Below the pieces are notes generated by a model, which had not been told where the DNA came from, made no database searches, and saw only the letters and a list, made by a program, of their open reading frames with translations. Below, one piece after another: positions 1 through 29,596 of a stretch of DNA of 64,000 nucleotides. The DNA is from Chelonoidis abingdonii (Eukaryota; Chordata; Testudines; Testudinidae): the NCBI RefSeq assembly GCF_003597395.2, contig NC_133777.1:58394528-58458527 (forward strand), in the 5' to 3' direction. The translations under genes were made by a program, and so were the position numbers. The first letter of the stretch is position 1, and every line of letters begins with the position of its first letter.

Positions 1-285
1 ACCCGCGACACTGTTTTTGCACCATCATGCATTGGGATCTCAACCCAGAATTCCAATGGGCAGGGGAGACTGCGGGAACTATGGGATAGCTATGGGATAG
101 CTACCCACAGTGCAACCCTCCAGAAATCAACGCTAGCCTCGGTACATGGATGCACACTGCCGAATTAATGTGCTTAGTGTGACCACGTGCACTCGACTTT
201 ATACAATCTGTTTTACAAAACCAGTTTATGTAAAATCGGAATAATCCCGTAGTGTAGACATACCCTCAAAAAAGGCATATTACAC
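1..285. repeat. Right part of a TIR repeat cut by the window edge
   Basis: It ends with GTAGTGTAGACATACCCT near 270, the terminus style of the TCTACACT group. It includes a short tandem GGGATAGCTAT repeat near 85. Confidence 0.4.
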
Positions 286-703
286 CATTGGGTATGCTCT
301 GAAGAAGCTATGCCCATACATTTGGTGTTGCTACCTGCAGACTGACCATGCTTCACTGAGTGGCTTCACTCAGTCAAAGAAACTAACAAAAAACTTCTTT
401 GGTGGAGTTTAGCTCTTCAAGACTTAAGAGTTTTGAAATACAACACATTTCAGGAGCCTCTAACAAAGTGGCTGATGCACTCTCCCAGGAAGGTTTCCCA
501 GAATCAGCTGGGTAACAATGTCCCTTCATTCTAAGTCATTGTAGTCCTTGAAATGTAAAAAGTACTGTTTAGTTCTTTGTGTAATTATGAAATTAGAGGT
601 GCATATATCTTATTAACTTTGTTTCCTAAACCTGCAGGAAAAATTCCAGCATATGTTCCCACCTGAACCAGGCTGGCCAGCACCATTTGTGATTTGGGGG
701 GCA

Positions 704-1623
704 TGTGATAAATGAAGGAAGGGGGTAGCTCCCTTTTATGGACACTCAGCCAGTCAGTTAGCTATGAAGTCCCTCTTGATGGCTGTTCTCTGCTTGCTTT
801 ACCCGTAAAGGGTTAACAAAGTCCCCTCAGGTAAAGGAAAGGGAGAGGACACCTGACCAAAAGAGCCAATGGGAAGTCTAGAACTTTTTTAAATGGGGGA
901 AAAAACTTGCCCTTTCTCTCTGTTGTTCTCCAGGAAACAGGGGAATGGGGAACAGTTATGCTATGAGAAGCTTTAAGCCAGGTAGGATCATAAATCATCA
1001 GATCATACCTAGAACTGCTTATTTGAAACTACCAAATGCGTAAGTAGATCACAAATGTTTAGAAAGATGCGGTTAGGTTTATTTCTGTTTATTTCTTGGC
1101 CAGCAAACTCCTCTGTGCTAACCCCAAATACTTTTTGTTTTGTTTGTAACATTTAAGCTGGACTTCAAGAAGGTTATTCTTGATGTTTAAATTTTGTAAG
1201 TGGGTTTTTTAAGTCTAGCAAAAGCCTAAATTTCAGATTATTTTCTTTCTTTTCATTTTTAATAAAATTTGCCTTTTTTAAGAACAGGATTGGATTTTTG
1301 ATACCCTAAGAGATTTGTACATATGTTGTTTAATTACCTGGTGACAACAGCTGATTTCCTTTGTTTTTCTTTCTCAGCTCTTCCCTGAAGTGGGGAGTGA
1401 AAGGGTACCCCACAGGAAGAAATTCCCAAGTGCGTCTTCCTGGGTTTCAAAGGGGGTTTTGCATTTGGGTGATGGCAGCGTTTACAAACCCAACATCAGA
1501 GAAAAGCTGTAACCGTGGGAGTTTAATACCAAGCCTGGAGTGGCAAGTATTAATTTTTTTAAATCCTTGTGGGCCCTTACTTTCTGCACTTTAAAGTGCC
1601 AGAATGGAGAATCGTCCTTGACA
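704..1623 (+). mobile_element. Solo LTR of an endogenous retrovirus-like element
   Basis: It begins TGTGATAAATG and ends CTTGACA (TG...CA). An internal AATAAA at 1261-1266 serves as the polyadenylation signal. The composition and the CTGACCAAAAGAGCCAATGG-like motif are shared in part with the LTR at 38 kb. No coding part and no clear target duplication were found. Confidence 0.55.
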
Positions 1624-2754
1624 GTGCTTCACAATGCTTTGTCATAATGATTCTTAAGAGCCTAGGAAGTAGTTTGTTTGCTAGCACCATATGGCAGAGC
1701 ATTGTGGCTGCACCTAATGACACGAAAGTTTGCTCATATACTTCAAGAGAACTTCAGGGCACTCAGTACTATGCAGGATTAGAATCAGAATTATGGGCAA
1801 CACATTTCTTCTTGTTTGTATGTCATTTAATACAGGTATAATTTTTTGTTTTCACAGGGCTATGCTCATATTTCTCGTAAAATGCCACGATTTATTTTAG
1901 AGAGACAAGGTGAGTAAGTAAGCTAATATCTATCACTGGACCAACGTCTGGTCCAGTGAAAGACATTACCTCCCCCATCTTGTCTCTCTTATATCCTAGG
2001 ACCAACACAACTACAATACCACTGCATACAAGATTTACTTTATAGGCCAAATTAAACATCAGATGATTTTTCTTTTGTGTTTTTATGCTCTTTCCTTTTA
2101 TAAATATAGGACATTTTCACTGCCATTAAATCAAATTTGTTTTTATTTTCTGAACAGATAATATTCCTAACAATTACTGTATGATTTTTAAATTCAGTCC
2201 ACCATGTATAACATACTTTGTATAACATATTTATTGCTTCTCTTGCCATAACCTCTAGCCACCTGTAAACATAATACATATTTTCTGGTGATGAGATAAA
2301 TCTACCTCAGGCTTTCAAAGCAATATGAATTGTTAAAAATATTTAACAATAAAATTCTTAATCTCTTCCAGGTGGCACATCATTATTAAGAGCCTGGAGT
2401 AAAGAGAAAGAAATAGGCCCAGATATCCAGCTCTTATATCCGGCCCATTATAGCCACAACAATTTGCCTACAGCTAATAATTATTTGACTGTTCCAATAG
2501 TTAAGATATTTTTACTGTGTACTCTGGAAATCCTCCTATCTTTGTTCAATTCTACTTCATAGATAGATGTTTGTTTGCTGAACATGTTCATAATATAGTC
2601 CAGACATTTCAGATTACTTGATGTTGCTTTGGCTTTAGGACTTTGTCAGAAGATCACCACAAATGTCTTGAAAATGCAAAATGAAATTGTCACCCAGAAG
2701 TGTACGGGGAGATTTTGGCAAACCGATAAAGTGCCTGAAACTACTATGGCTTAT

Positions 2755-3735
2755 TGTTAAAAGTGGCCATGTAGCAAACTCAGCTTGACCAAGGCAGGAG
2801 GAGAGGGAGTTTTGGCTGCCACAGAAAGGGCAGCTTGACCCCGCGTCTTTCCTGATAAGAATTGTGTTGAAGTTGCTGACACATGCATTTTAAAAGAGCA
2901 AGATATGCCCCAGGAATGTCTATTGGGGTCTGAAGGCTGCAAACCCTGCAAAAACCCACACCTGGTTAATCAATAATCCGAAGGAATCTCTTGCTTGACT
3001 ATTGAAACTGCTTACTTAAGTTTTCTTTAAGGGACATGTCAGTCTATTACTAATGTATAAATAGGGGAAAAAGTTTGAGATAGTGGGACTCTTTTTGGAC
3101 TTGCCCTCTGGACAGGGCCGCCCAGAGTTTTCTAGGGGCCAGGGGTCCTCAGCGGCAGGGGGCCCCCGCTTCGGCGGTAATTCAGCGGCGGAGGGTTCTT
3201 CCGTTCCGGGACCCGCTGCCAAATTACCACCAAAGACCTAGCTTTCCGGCAGCGGGTCCTGGGGCAGAAGGATCCCCCACCCCGGGTCTTCAGGGCACTT
3301 TGGCGGCAGGTCCTGGAGCAGAAGGACCCCCTGCCGCCGAATTACCATCAAAGACCCAGAGCGGAAGAAGCTCTGGGGGCCCGGGCCCCGCGAGAGTTTT
3401 CTGGGGGCCCTGGAGCAAGTGAAGGACCCCGCTCCAGGGGCCCCAAAAAACTCTCGTGGGGGCCCCTGGGGGGGCCTGGGGCCTGAGGCAAATTGCCCCA
3501 TTTGCCCCCCTCCTGTGGGCAGCCCTGCCTCTGGATACATCTTGCGGTCCCCACCGGCAGACGGAAGATTTGGCCACCAGAAGCCTGCCACTGTGTCACT
3601 CGAGAGCCACACTCAGCTTTCAAGGGTCGGAGGTGTTTTACTAGCTTGTTGCAGACGTGTGTAAGTGCTTGAGACTAAGTAAAGTTTAGATTTAAGTGAA
3701 AGCATTCGTGTTGTCCTGTTTGTGCCAGCCATCTA
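2755..3735 (+). mobile_element. LTR-like block with TATA box, split by a hAT insertion
   Basis: It starts TGTTAAAAG, has TATAAATAG at 3056-3064, and runs to around GTGCCAGCCA. A hAT element at 3113-3527 separates its halves. The 3' end is not sharply defined and no target duplication was seen, so the limits are approximate. Confidence 0.45.
3113..3527. mobile_element. Non-autonomous hAT element with exact 8-bp TSD
   Basis: It begins CAGGGCCGCCC and ends GGGCAGCCCTG. CCTCTGGA is present at 3105-3112 and 3528-3535. The interior is very GC-rich with internal near-repeats (GGCAGCGGGTCCTGG and GGCGGCAGGTCCTGG). It produces several overlapping chance frames. Confidence 0.85.
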
Positions 3736-3769
3736 TCGGTCGGATGGCCATGTCGCCCCTGATTTATTT

Positions 3770-6700
3770 CCTGACACCACCTCGCACAGAATAAAAGTTA
3801 CCAAGAACTTTGGGTTGAAAGAACCCCAGGTAACAGAAGGGTTATCCAGATTATTGGACTTGAACACTTCAATAGATGTAGAACGTGGTCCTCTGCTGTA
3901 AGCACAGTGTGGTTTTGGCAACATTAGTGAGGTTATAAAATGGATCTTGTGCCATTAGTTATCAAAATAACTATGTACTCTGGCCTAAGTATAAAAATTG
4001 TTACCTTACCATAATGTGGTAACCAAAAAGAGCAAGGACATTTGACTGGAATACTTATTATTTCAAAATATTCAAAGGTCTGAAGTACCCGTGGGTGATT
4101 TTACAGAAGCTGTGGGTGAAATCCTACCTCCACTGATGGCAAAACTTCCTTGGCAAAACAAGTAAATTCAGTTGACCCAAGAATTCACTCTCTGGCAGCT
4201 GCACAATATGTGAGCACAGAGAAGTTCAAGGATGATGCTTCAGTCTTAACTTTGAATTTTCATTCATATCAAAATCATAATTCTAAAAAATATTTGAGAG
4301 AGAAGAATTGGCTCCTTTGGTCTATTGAGAAATTCCATCTCAGAACACTGTAGCAGCAGGAAGAGCTGAAGGAATGAAGCAGGACTTCTAAAACACCAAA
4401 CAAACTTTAACACAACTAGAGCCCTCACATTGCACCTATTGCCTGCCTGGAGCTGACAAGAGGCAGCCGCCCACCCCACCCCCCAAAAGAAACTCTTTGT
4501 TTAAATAACCAGTCTCCCTGCCTTTCTCAGACCACACCCACCTGCAACCCAGCCAACAGGAGAGGGGACTGAAATTACAATATATGACTGAAATTAGCAC
4601 ATTTTGAAATTCTCTCCCACCCCTCCATGGACATGGACAGCCCAGGATGCAGCATAACTGGTGGGGCTATGCTGCTTGTGAGGAGCTCTTGTAAGGCCCT
4701 GCATTCCCTTTTATTTTACACTATAATAATCTTGCACCTACATAATCCCTGATCCTACGAACACTTAAGAATATGCTGAACTTCACACCTTGTAAATAGT
4801 CCCTTTCCCTTCAATGAAGCTAACATGTTTAAAGTTAAGCATGTGCTTAGGTATAAGCAAGACTGGAGCTATAGACTTTACATATGCAAAGCCCAGTAAA
4901 AAGATGAATTGATTAACTCTCACAAGCCCTTTGTAAAGTGAATGAATATTAATATTGTCCACAATAACAAACATGTCCCTGGATTCAGTTAACATTTATG
5001 TGCGAGCAACTTGAAAAACTTTATCAATACTTTTAAACTAGTTTATTTGCAATTTTTTCAAAGCTTTATCTGCATTACTACATACTAACACCGTTCTGTG
5101 GCTTTTATAAGCCCTCCTGCAGTTCACTGGTATCACATACATACATTCAGACAAGATTAGTGGCCAGAAAAAAAAATTCTTCTTAATAATCCCATGGGCC
5201 TTTCAATTCACTAACTGTGTCACTCACCCCAGGGCAGAAGGCCTCATGTATGCCCTCTGCACCCATTAATCCTCACATTAAGAGCCAAATCCTGAAGTCC
5301 TAATTTAGGTTAACTCGGTCAAAACTGTACTGATTTCCATAGGACCAGGATCAAGCTGTATGGGGCCAACTCAGTTTCCAGCCTAAGATACTCAGGCTAG
5401 TTGCTGGAGAGATCCATGGTAGAGGGAAAGCTGGGGAGGACTGTTCCTTGGAAAGTTATAGAGTTGAGCCACTGTGGAAATTATTCTCTGAAAACCCTTC
5501 AGTTCAACCCTAACCCATCCCACTACTTGTTCCATTCCTAACTCCAGCTCCTGACAGGGTTCTGTGCTATACAGAAGGAATAGTCCCTGCCTCCTAAAAC
5601 CTGCATTCACCAGAGGAACCACACTGTTTCAACTGTCAGAACCATTCTGCTGCTACAGAAAGGGGTGCCCCACCCCAACCCCCTTCAATGAGCAAAATGA
5701 AGTGACCACATGATGGCAGAATGACACTATAAACCAGAACGGGCTGCTCCATTGTATAACGACTGAAGACTCTTCCTCTTGGTTTTACAGAGACTTTGTA
5801 AAGTCAATTTAGAAGCAAATTTTAGTTTTGCAAAAGCAAGCTTTTAGAATACCTAGCATCAATAGAAATATCCCTGTGTCTCTCTTTATTTCAAAGGAGA
5901 CAGATTGCTGAGATTTCCAGAGAAGTGGATTTCACCAGACATCTTCAGTTGATATGAACAGAAGATATGTCCCCCAAATACACTGCTTTGAAAATCTCAA
6001 ACATTTTGAAAGGATTAATATTCCCCTGTGGAGTTTGCAAATAAGCCGTTCAGCACCCGCTTGTGCAGGAAACCAGAAAGGGAAGCTGACCGGAGAAAAA
6101 GCAAAAACAGCTTCTCCATTTCTCTTGTTCAAGCAGCATGAAATGCAGAGAACAAACAAGGAGTATAAATGATGACAAGTAAATTAGGTGTGTACATTTT
6201 TCTGTGTTAGTAATCCAACCCCATAGCTCCGAGCTTTATTTTGTTGAAACTCCTGTTATGATTCATCAGCAGATCCCCTTCCATGAGTCCTCCCACCACA
6301 CCATTGTATGTTCTTACTTCTGTCCACTGTCTCCTTCTCTGCTATCCTTTCAGCCAGTTCTTTCCCCCCTACTCCCAGTCTTGTTTCCCCACTCCTTTGG
6401 CTTTCTCTTTTTGCTGCACATCCCTGCAGGCTCTTCCTCTCCACTCCCACACTAACCACAGACCACATCCTGCTTGGGGCTTGAAAAGGATATCCACGGG
6501 GGTCTTGTGAGACCGAACTGCACATGTTGTTATGGCTGAGTTGAGAGTACCACAGCAGAAGGCAGGAGAACCATGGATCAGTGGACTACTGACTGAACCT
6601 GTAACCCTGTACACACCCACTGCTCCCACAACTGGTTGCAGTAAGGGGCCACCACAGAAGAAAGAAGGAAAGGTGAGAGGGAGAGTTTTACCTGCATGGT

Positions 6701-6990
6701 TGCAGAAAGCAGTGTAGATTCAGGTCAGGTAGCTTTCTCTCTCTGCCCACAGGGCTCTTGTTCTCTCACTCATACCTGCCTGGCACCCACCCCTGAAGTT
6801 TGGAGACACTGGTCTAATGCTGTTATTTAGTAACATGGATATGGATATTATTTTAGAAAGATATAATTTTTGACCTAACAATGTCCCCTTAATCACCTTT
6901 AGGGAAAAAACTGTTTTCAAAAGCAAAAGTCAAGTAATTAGCTGTTTTATATATGGGCTGGATCACACAAGGTTTTACAAGAGAAACATT
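3770..6990. other. Non-coding interval downstream of FAM81A
   Basis: AT-rich sequence without recognisable exons. Frames up to 89 codons overlap on both strands and show no coding pattern. No clear repeat was recognised. Confidence 0.6.
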
Positions 6991-8972
6991 TTTATTAAAA
7001 TCATATATAAACTGTTTCTCTGACTTACTGTATGCTTGTTCTTTTCCCGTAAGATTCACTTTGTTACAGATTTGCTATTACAGGAGAAAAATCTCTTTTG
7101 TGGGGAGGCGGCGGGAAAGAGGGTTACAAAATGCCAATGATTTCTTCTTCACCACATATGGCTAAATATTTACTAGATAGGTATACAGACATCAAGAAAA
7201 TGAATTTTAAAAACAACTGTTAAGAAATACCTGCAAATGTTTTAATCATCTCCTTCCAGTGAACAGGAATCTTATCTCTAGCTGCCATTTTAATTATATT
7301 TCACAGCAGGTGGCCAAGTGGGTGACACAAAGGGGGACTAAAAGTGTCATTTTTGCCTTTAGAGAGCATTGGAAATCAAAGCTGCAAAGTTTTAAGGTAA
7401 GTTCTATAATATGTTAAAAACACTTTTGGCTATATTGGCAGCAAATGCTAATTTAGCCCTTGATCCAGCAAAGACTCATGCATTTGCTTAATGTTACACA
7501 CTGTGCATTTTCCTAAGGAAATCAATGGGTTTTAAGACCTTGCAGGATTGAGGCCTTAACTATCGTACTATTTGTTCCACAGCTCTGGCCCACAGAAGTC
7601 ATTGGGAGTTTGCCACTGACAGTTCAATGGCACCAGCATTTGGCAATATGGGCTGGGCAAAAGTCCACTGAAGCCATTGCAGACTCTTATTGACTTCAAT
7701 GGATTTTGGATCAGGCCTTATATTCTGAGTAATGGCTTGATCCTGCACCACTTGACGATAATGGGAGCAGGATTAGGCCCTGAATGAATATATAAAATAT
7801 TTGTTTTCCCATCTAGATTACTACACACAGTGCTGGTGCTAATTTTCATTGTGTAATCTATTATGGAAATTGAAATAAGCACCAGTGTAATATAAAGTAC
7901 ATTAAGAGATTAAAATATTCTTTGGAAATTTTGTAAAATGCAATACTAATTCAAATCTACTTATCCGTGCTAAATTATTAAAACCTACTTAAATAAATTA
8001 AATTTGAAGAGTCAATTGTCTTACATCAGCAATAAAAATGCTTAGCAGATCATAAAACATTTTAAGATACATCAAAATGCATCTTATTTTTACATCATAT
8101 TCTCCAGAATTATTTGAATAATCACTTTCTCCACTGACAGCAAAACCCCCAAAGTTTACACTGACATAATGAAACAATGCACAAGAATACAACTGATATT
8201 AAAACTTACAACAAAATACTGTATACATTATCCTTCACCCCCATCTCAGCTCTACCTAGATATTAATTAGAAAGATCACAATATCTAAGGACTTCGAATG
8301 ACATGTTAAGTTGCTTGTGTTGCTCAAATGGATTATTCTTAGCCTACAACTACAAAATATAATACTATATAGTTAACACACACGCACACATGCATGCACA
8401 CACACAATATTTTTACAAATGAAGCAAAGGTGTCATTTATGATGGTATTTGGATTTTAAAAACTGGTTTGTTAGAAGCCAGTTCTGCTCCCAGTGAAGTT
8501 AATGGGAACATTTCCAGTGACTTCAATGGGAGAAAGATCTGGCAACATGGTGAATTGCAAAGTGATATTGACCTGTTAAGGCTTGACTTTTAAACAGAGC
8601 AATTAACTATGGGTACAAGTGCTAATATTTCAGAACCCACAAAAGTGTAGGCAGCACTGAGGTGCCTTTAACAAATTTGGCATCGCATTCACCAATGTGT
8701 TACTCCACTTTTAAACAGCTGTAACTCCACTGAAATCAACTGAAGTAAGACAATGGTGAGCTAGGGCTTTGCTCACTAAAAATTATTTATCAACTTAGCT
8801 ATTCAAAGCTTGCATTTACCGCTTACAGTAAACATACACACCTGTGGAACAGAAGCATGTTATTTGGTGTATGCACTTAATTACAGATTGGAATGAGGCT
8901 GCAGCCTATTTAGACACATAAATGCTCTTCTCTCTGAATAAATCTTGTGATCAGTCATAGTCTCGCCTCTCC
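6991..8972 (-). other. FAM81A 3' UTR or immediate downstream DNA
   Basis: No AATAAA is seen on the minus strand in the first kilobase after the stop codon. The first canonical hexamer I find is at 6996-6991, followed by a TTGTGTG-type GU-rich stretch. That would imply a 3' UTR of about 2 kb. The interval also contains relics of the dispersed repeat centred on TGAAGTCAATGG (7440-7790, 8470-8550) and a CA-rich microsatellite near 8380. Confidence 0.3.
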
Positions 8973-25590
<16,618 letters not shown>

Positions 25591-25924
25591 TTTCTTTTCA
25601 ATAATTTATGTCTGTTGAGAAAATACACATTAAATTATTTAACAGTTGTTTATATCTGGCACGGAAATGACTTTGTGTATCTGTTTAAAGTGAACCTTAA
25701 GATTATGCTAGCAACTCTAACATTGGAAGACATTTTATATATTGCCCATGATTTTGCTTTCAGCCTACCTGCATCCAAAATTTGATATAACACAAAAAAA
25801 TAGAGAGGAGAATTAGATGACTAAAACAACTAAAAAGCTTTTTCAAGCAAATGCAGCATGCATGAAAGCTGCTAGATTGACAAGCCTGGAGGCTGTTGTC
25901 CTCTGTTTATCCACAGAACTAATA

Positions 25925-26190
25925 ATAGTAAAGCCTCTCTCTCATATAGCACTTTTCATCAGTCGACCTCAAAGCGCTTTACAGTCTGCAATGTGTTTAG
26001 CCTCACAACCCTGTTCTGAAATAGGGAAGCATTATTACCCCAGTTTTTTACAGTTGGGGAATTGAGGCACAGTGAGGCTAAATGCTTTGTCAAGAGTCAC
26101 ACAGTAGGTCGGTTCTTGGTGTAGTGAGGAATTGAATCTGGCTCCCCATGTCGTAAGCCAGTACCCTCACCACTGGACCATCCTTCCTCC
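25925..26190 (-). repeat. MIR/CORE-SINE-like repeat
   Basis: GAGGCACAGTGAGGCTAAAT, GTCACACAGTAGGTCGG, CAAAGCGCTTTACAG and CCACTGGACCATCCTTCC are hallmarks in inverse orientation. Confidence 0.6.
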
Positions 26191-27713
26191 CAGAACAAGG
26201 TGGGCACAGGCAGTGGCAAAGTGAACTTCTTAACAGCAGTCCGTGAACAGGACCACCACTAGGGATGAGAGGATATTACTATGTCAGGGCTTAGGCCAGG
26301 TGAAATTTGCCCTGTGAAAGGCCTGTAGGGAACTCAAGTGGTTCAGAAGCCTGGTGTTTGTCTTCTGCATAGGGATGAATTTGACATTCAGTTCTTGGCC
26401 TCTGTCATAAGAGAGAAGAGTGCCAGGTAGTGCCTCTGGTGGCTTTGTGATGTGGACATAAAAGCTTGTTGGAAATTTTCTAATAGAACATTTTTCTGTC
26501 AGAAAATGCTGATTCGTTGAAAACTACATATTTCATGGAAATATGTTGATTTTGATGGATTTCTCTTTCAGGAGAAGAATGGAACAGAGTATCCTGACAA
26601 GGCTGAAGTGTTCCAATTTGATCTTTTCAGAATGGAATGTTTTGTTTCCAAACAACTTTTCAGGGTTTTTTAAAAAATTATGTAATATAATACAATTTTT
26701 TTAAGAAGTTGAAATGAGAATGAAACATTTGTATTTTATTTAATTTTTTTTTTATTTCATGTCATGGGAAATTTCAAATTTTTTGGTTTTGTTGTGTCTC
26801 ATAACAGAAAAAAATTCTAAATTATGGAATATCCCATGAAACAGAAAATCTGGTTCCCACGCAGCTCTAGTGGATACCTCTCTACTGTGAACTGGACTGA
26901 GACTCACCAAAGTATTTCATACAGGTCACCACAAAGCCACAAGATAATAACTTTCAGCCATTATTGACCTAGTGAGCACAGCGGCAATTATCTATACTAC
27001 TTCTATTTCCCATTCTAAGTATTGGTAAATTTGGTGTTATCTCAAATATTACTATATGGTACCCATGGGTAAATATAAATTGTGTAAAGGTGACTACATA
27101 GTGATGTGAAGTTGAATGGCTTTGCAACTCATTACCAATTCTCCTGGCACTGAGGCTGCATGTCTTTGATATTTTTCAAGTATTTACCAGTATGAGAGAA
27201 GAATTTGCAACACAAGGATTCTTTCGTAGTTTGCCTCAAAAATGTTCAGATCATAATTAATATTAATTGTGCTATTTTAAAATTGTTTTAAATTAGTTTA
27301 ATGGGAAATATTCACAAATACATTTCAATTAGAATGACTCCAGAACATGTAGTCACAACTGGGGTAGCTTTGATCTAGCTATCATATAACAATATCACTG
27401 AAGCCAAGGAAATAGCATATGGACTAGACACTCACGTACATAACCCAGGGTTTGTGCTGCTGCCCCAGCTGCTGCAGCTTCACAGGTAGGTCAAGTAGCC
27501 GTTTGTCTAATTTTAGAAATTAACTAAATTTCTCAGGTGATGTACACACAACATTTTGTCAGGATGGTCAGCAGGATCTGCTTACACCGGATTCCATGCA
27601 GACTACTCCCATTTGAGGTAAACTACAGTATACTCAAACTATGCCCTTGCTTTTCATTTCAGATAAAAAGGGGCTACATTAACTGGTTTAGATTTTTTAC
27701 AAATTGGGACTGT

Positions 27714-27817
27714 GGGGAGATTTTCAAAAAACACAAAGGGCAGTTAGGCATCCAAATCCCACCGACAATGAATGGCACCTAATTCCCACTTATGCCTTTG
27801 AAAATTTTCCCCTTTAG
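27714..27817. repeat. Short foldback repeat, same family as 24.9 kb
   Basis: GGGGAGATTTTCAAAAAACA on the left and TGCCTTTGAAAATTTTCCCC on the right are inverted around GGCATCCAAATCCCA. Confidence 0.6.
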
Positions 27818-27941
27818 TATTGCTCTCTATTATGAATAGTCCCATTAACTTCAACAGTACATGTCTGCAGGATTAGGCTGTGGCCTAGCTCGAAGCTATG
27901 ACAATTTACACCAGCGGAGGATCTGCCCCCATGATTCTAAG

Positions 27942-28571
27942 GTCTTGTTTATATGAATATTTAGTTCAAGGTAAGCCAGGGTATAAATCTACCTCGATCT
28001 AGCCTGCCACGGAATAAGTATCCGTGAGGACCCTGCTGTCATGCATTAAAATTCCATAATGTGCTTTGATCTACTCCAGGGATCGGCAACCTTTGGCACA
28101 CAGCTCACCAGGGTAAGCACCCTGGTGGACCAGGCCAGTTTATTTACCTGCCACGTCCACAGGTTCGGCTGATCATGGCTCCCACTGGCCGTGGTTCGCC
28201 ACTCCAGGCCAATGGGGGTGGCGGGAAGCAGCGGCCAGCATATCCCTTGGCCTGCGCCGCTTCCCACAGCTCCCAATGGCCTGGGACGGCAAACCGCAGC
28301 TAGAGGGAGCCACAATTGGCCGAACCTGCAGACACGGCAGGTAAACAAACCATTCGGGCCCACCAGGGTGCTTACCCTGGCAAGTCATGTGCCAAAGGTT
28401 GCCGATCCCTGATCTACTCCCATTTTGAAGCAACATAATTTAAGTTCACTTCAGAACTTCCAGTGCACAGCAGCAGGGTCCACACAGACACTTTAGTGCA
28501 GAGCAGGCTAGTGTGGAGTAGATTTACACTCCAGCTTGCCAGGTGTTAAGTGTTCATATGGACCGTCCCTA
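27942..28571. repeat. TIR element of the TCTACACT group, interrupted
   Basis: The left end AAGGTCTTGTTTATATGAAT and the right end ATATGGACCGTCC are inverted relatives. The inner GGTATAAATCTACCTC is matched in inverse by GAGTAGATTTACACTCC. The hAT at 28077-28411 splits it. Confidence 0.55.
28077..28411. mobile_element. hAT element, nested, exact 8-bp TSD
   Basis: Long inverted ends CAGGGATCGGCAACCTTTGG and GCCAAAGGTTGCCGATCCCTG. ATCTACTC lies at 28069-28076 and 28412-28419. It is inserted inside the element at 27942-28571. Confidence 0.92.
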
Positions 28572-29000
28572 TGCATTGACATCTGTGGTCATCTAAACAA
28601 ACCCAGTACTCACAGGCACCTGCAACTTTCTAAATCACTATACCTTTCTGATCCAACTCTAACCTGATATACAAAAATTACACAGAAATAATTCTAAACT
28701 GTGATTAAAAAAGCAGTAAAAGCAAGAAATTCAGTGAAAGCTGACACTCTCCTCTCAGTTATGGCAAACTTTTGCATGGATCACTTAATAGTGAGTGTCT
28801 GGTTGTTAGGATCTACAGTTGTACCCCAGAATTACCAATCCCCAGAAAATTTTAAAATATCCCAAGTTAAGAGACAGAGGCCCAGCTGAAATATTCATGA
28901 AATCAGTAATTGAAAACCAAAAATCCTTACAAGAAACATTTATAGTTAGCGAATGAACCCCACCCACTTCATAGCTAAGCTGTGATACTCTTGCTCCTAT

Positions 29001-29203
29001 ATCAGAGGGGTAGCCGTGTTAGTCTGGATCTGTAAAAGCAGCAAAGAGTCCTGTGGCACCTTATAGACTAACAGACGTATTGGAGCATGAGCTTTCATGG
29101 GTGAATACCCACTTCATCGGATGCATGTGGGTATTCACCCACAAAAGCTCATGCTCCAATACGTCTGTTAGTCTGTAAGGTGCCACAGGACTCTTTGCTG
29201 CTT
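29001..29203. mobile_element. Foldback retroelement terminus, 10-bp TSD (Penelope-like?)
   Basis: A forward unit (CAGAGGGGTAGCCGTGTTAG...AAGCAGCAAAGAGTCC...ACCCACTTCATCGG) is followed at once by its reverse complement from the ACCCAC region back to CTTTGCTGCTTTT. TTGCTCCTAT occurs at 28991-29000 and 29204-29213. The unit resembles the terminal region of turtle Penelope-like elements as I recall it. The family name is uncertain, but the structure is directly visible. Confidence 0.7.
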
Positions 29204-29429
29204 TTGCTCCTATAGAGTTGTACCTCTTTATAGAGTAGACGTATTCATGGTGTAATGTACTATTCAACATAGGTAAGTGTATCACAGGGTGGCCATTAGT
29301 ATTACATTTAAGTAATGCAGCCATTTGAAAGCTTGTTTTGAGAGACAAATAGATTCTATAACACTGTACTCTGTGGAGCAGACCTAACTGTGCTTCCAAT
29401 ATAATAGGCTTTCATTAATAATGGAAATG

Positions 29430-29596
29430 CAGCAAAAAGAATCCTGTGGCACCTAATAGGCTAACAAGCATCTGACGAAGTGGGTATTCACCCACTAAAG
29501 CTCATGCTCCAATACGTCTGTTAGTCTATGAGGTGCCACAGGACTCTTTGCTGCTTTTACAGATCCAGACTAACAAAGCTACCCCTCTGATACTTG
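29430..29596. mobile_element. Second foldback copy, 13-bp TSD
   Basis: A short forward piece (AGCAAAAAGAATCCTGTGGC...) is followed by a full inverted unit ending GGCTACCCCTCTGATA-like. AATAATGGAAATG is duplicated exactly at 29417-29429 and 29597-29609. The switch point differs from the 29.0-kb copy. Confidence 0.75.

Noticed and set aside
29001..29596. CRISPR-like array of repeated units
   Set aside because: Units are inverted and unevenly spaced, have target-site duplications, and belong to a vertebrate interspersed repeat.
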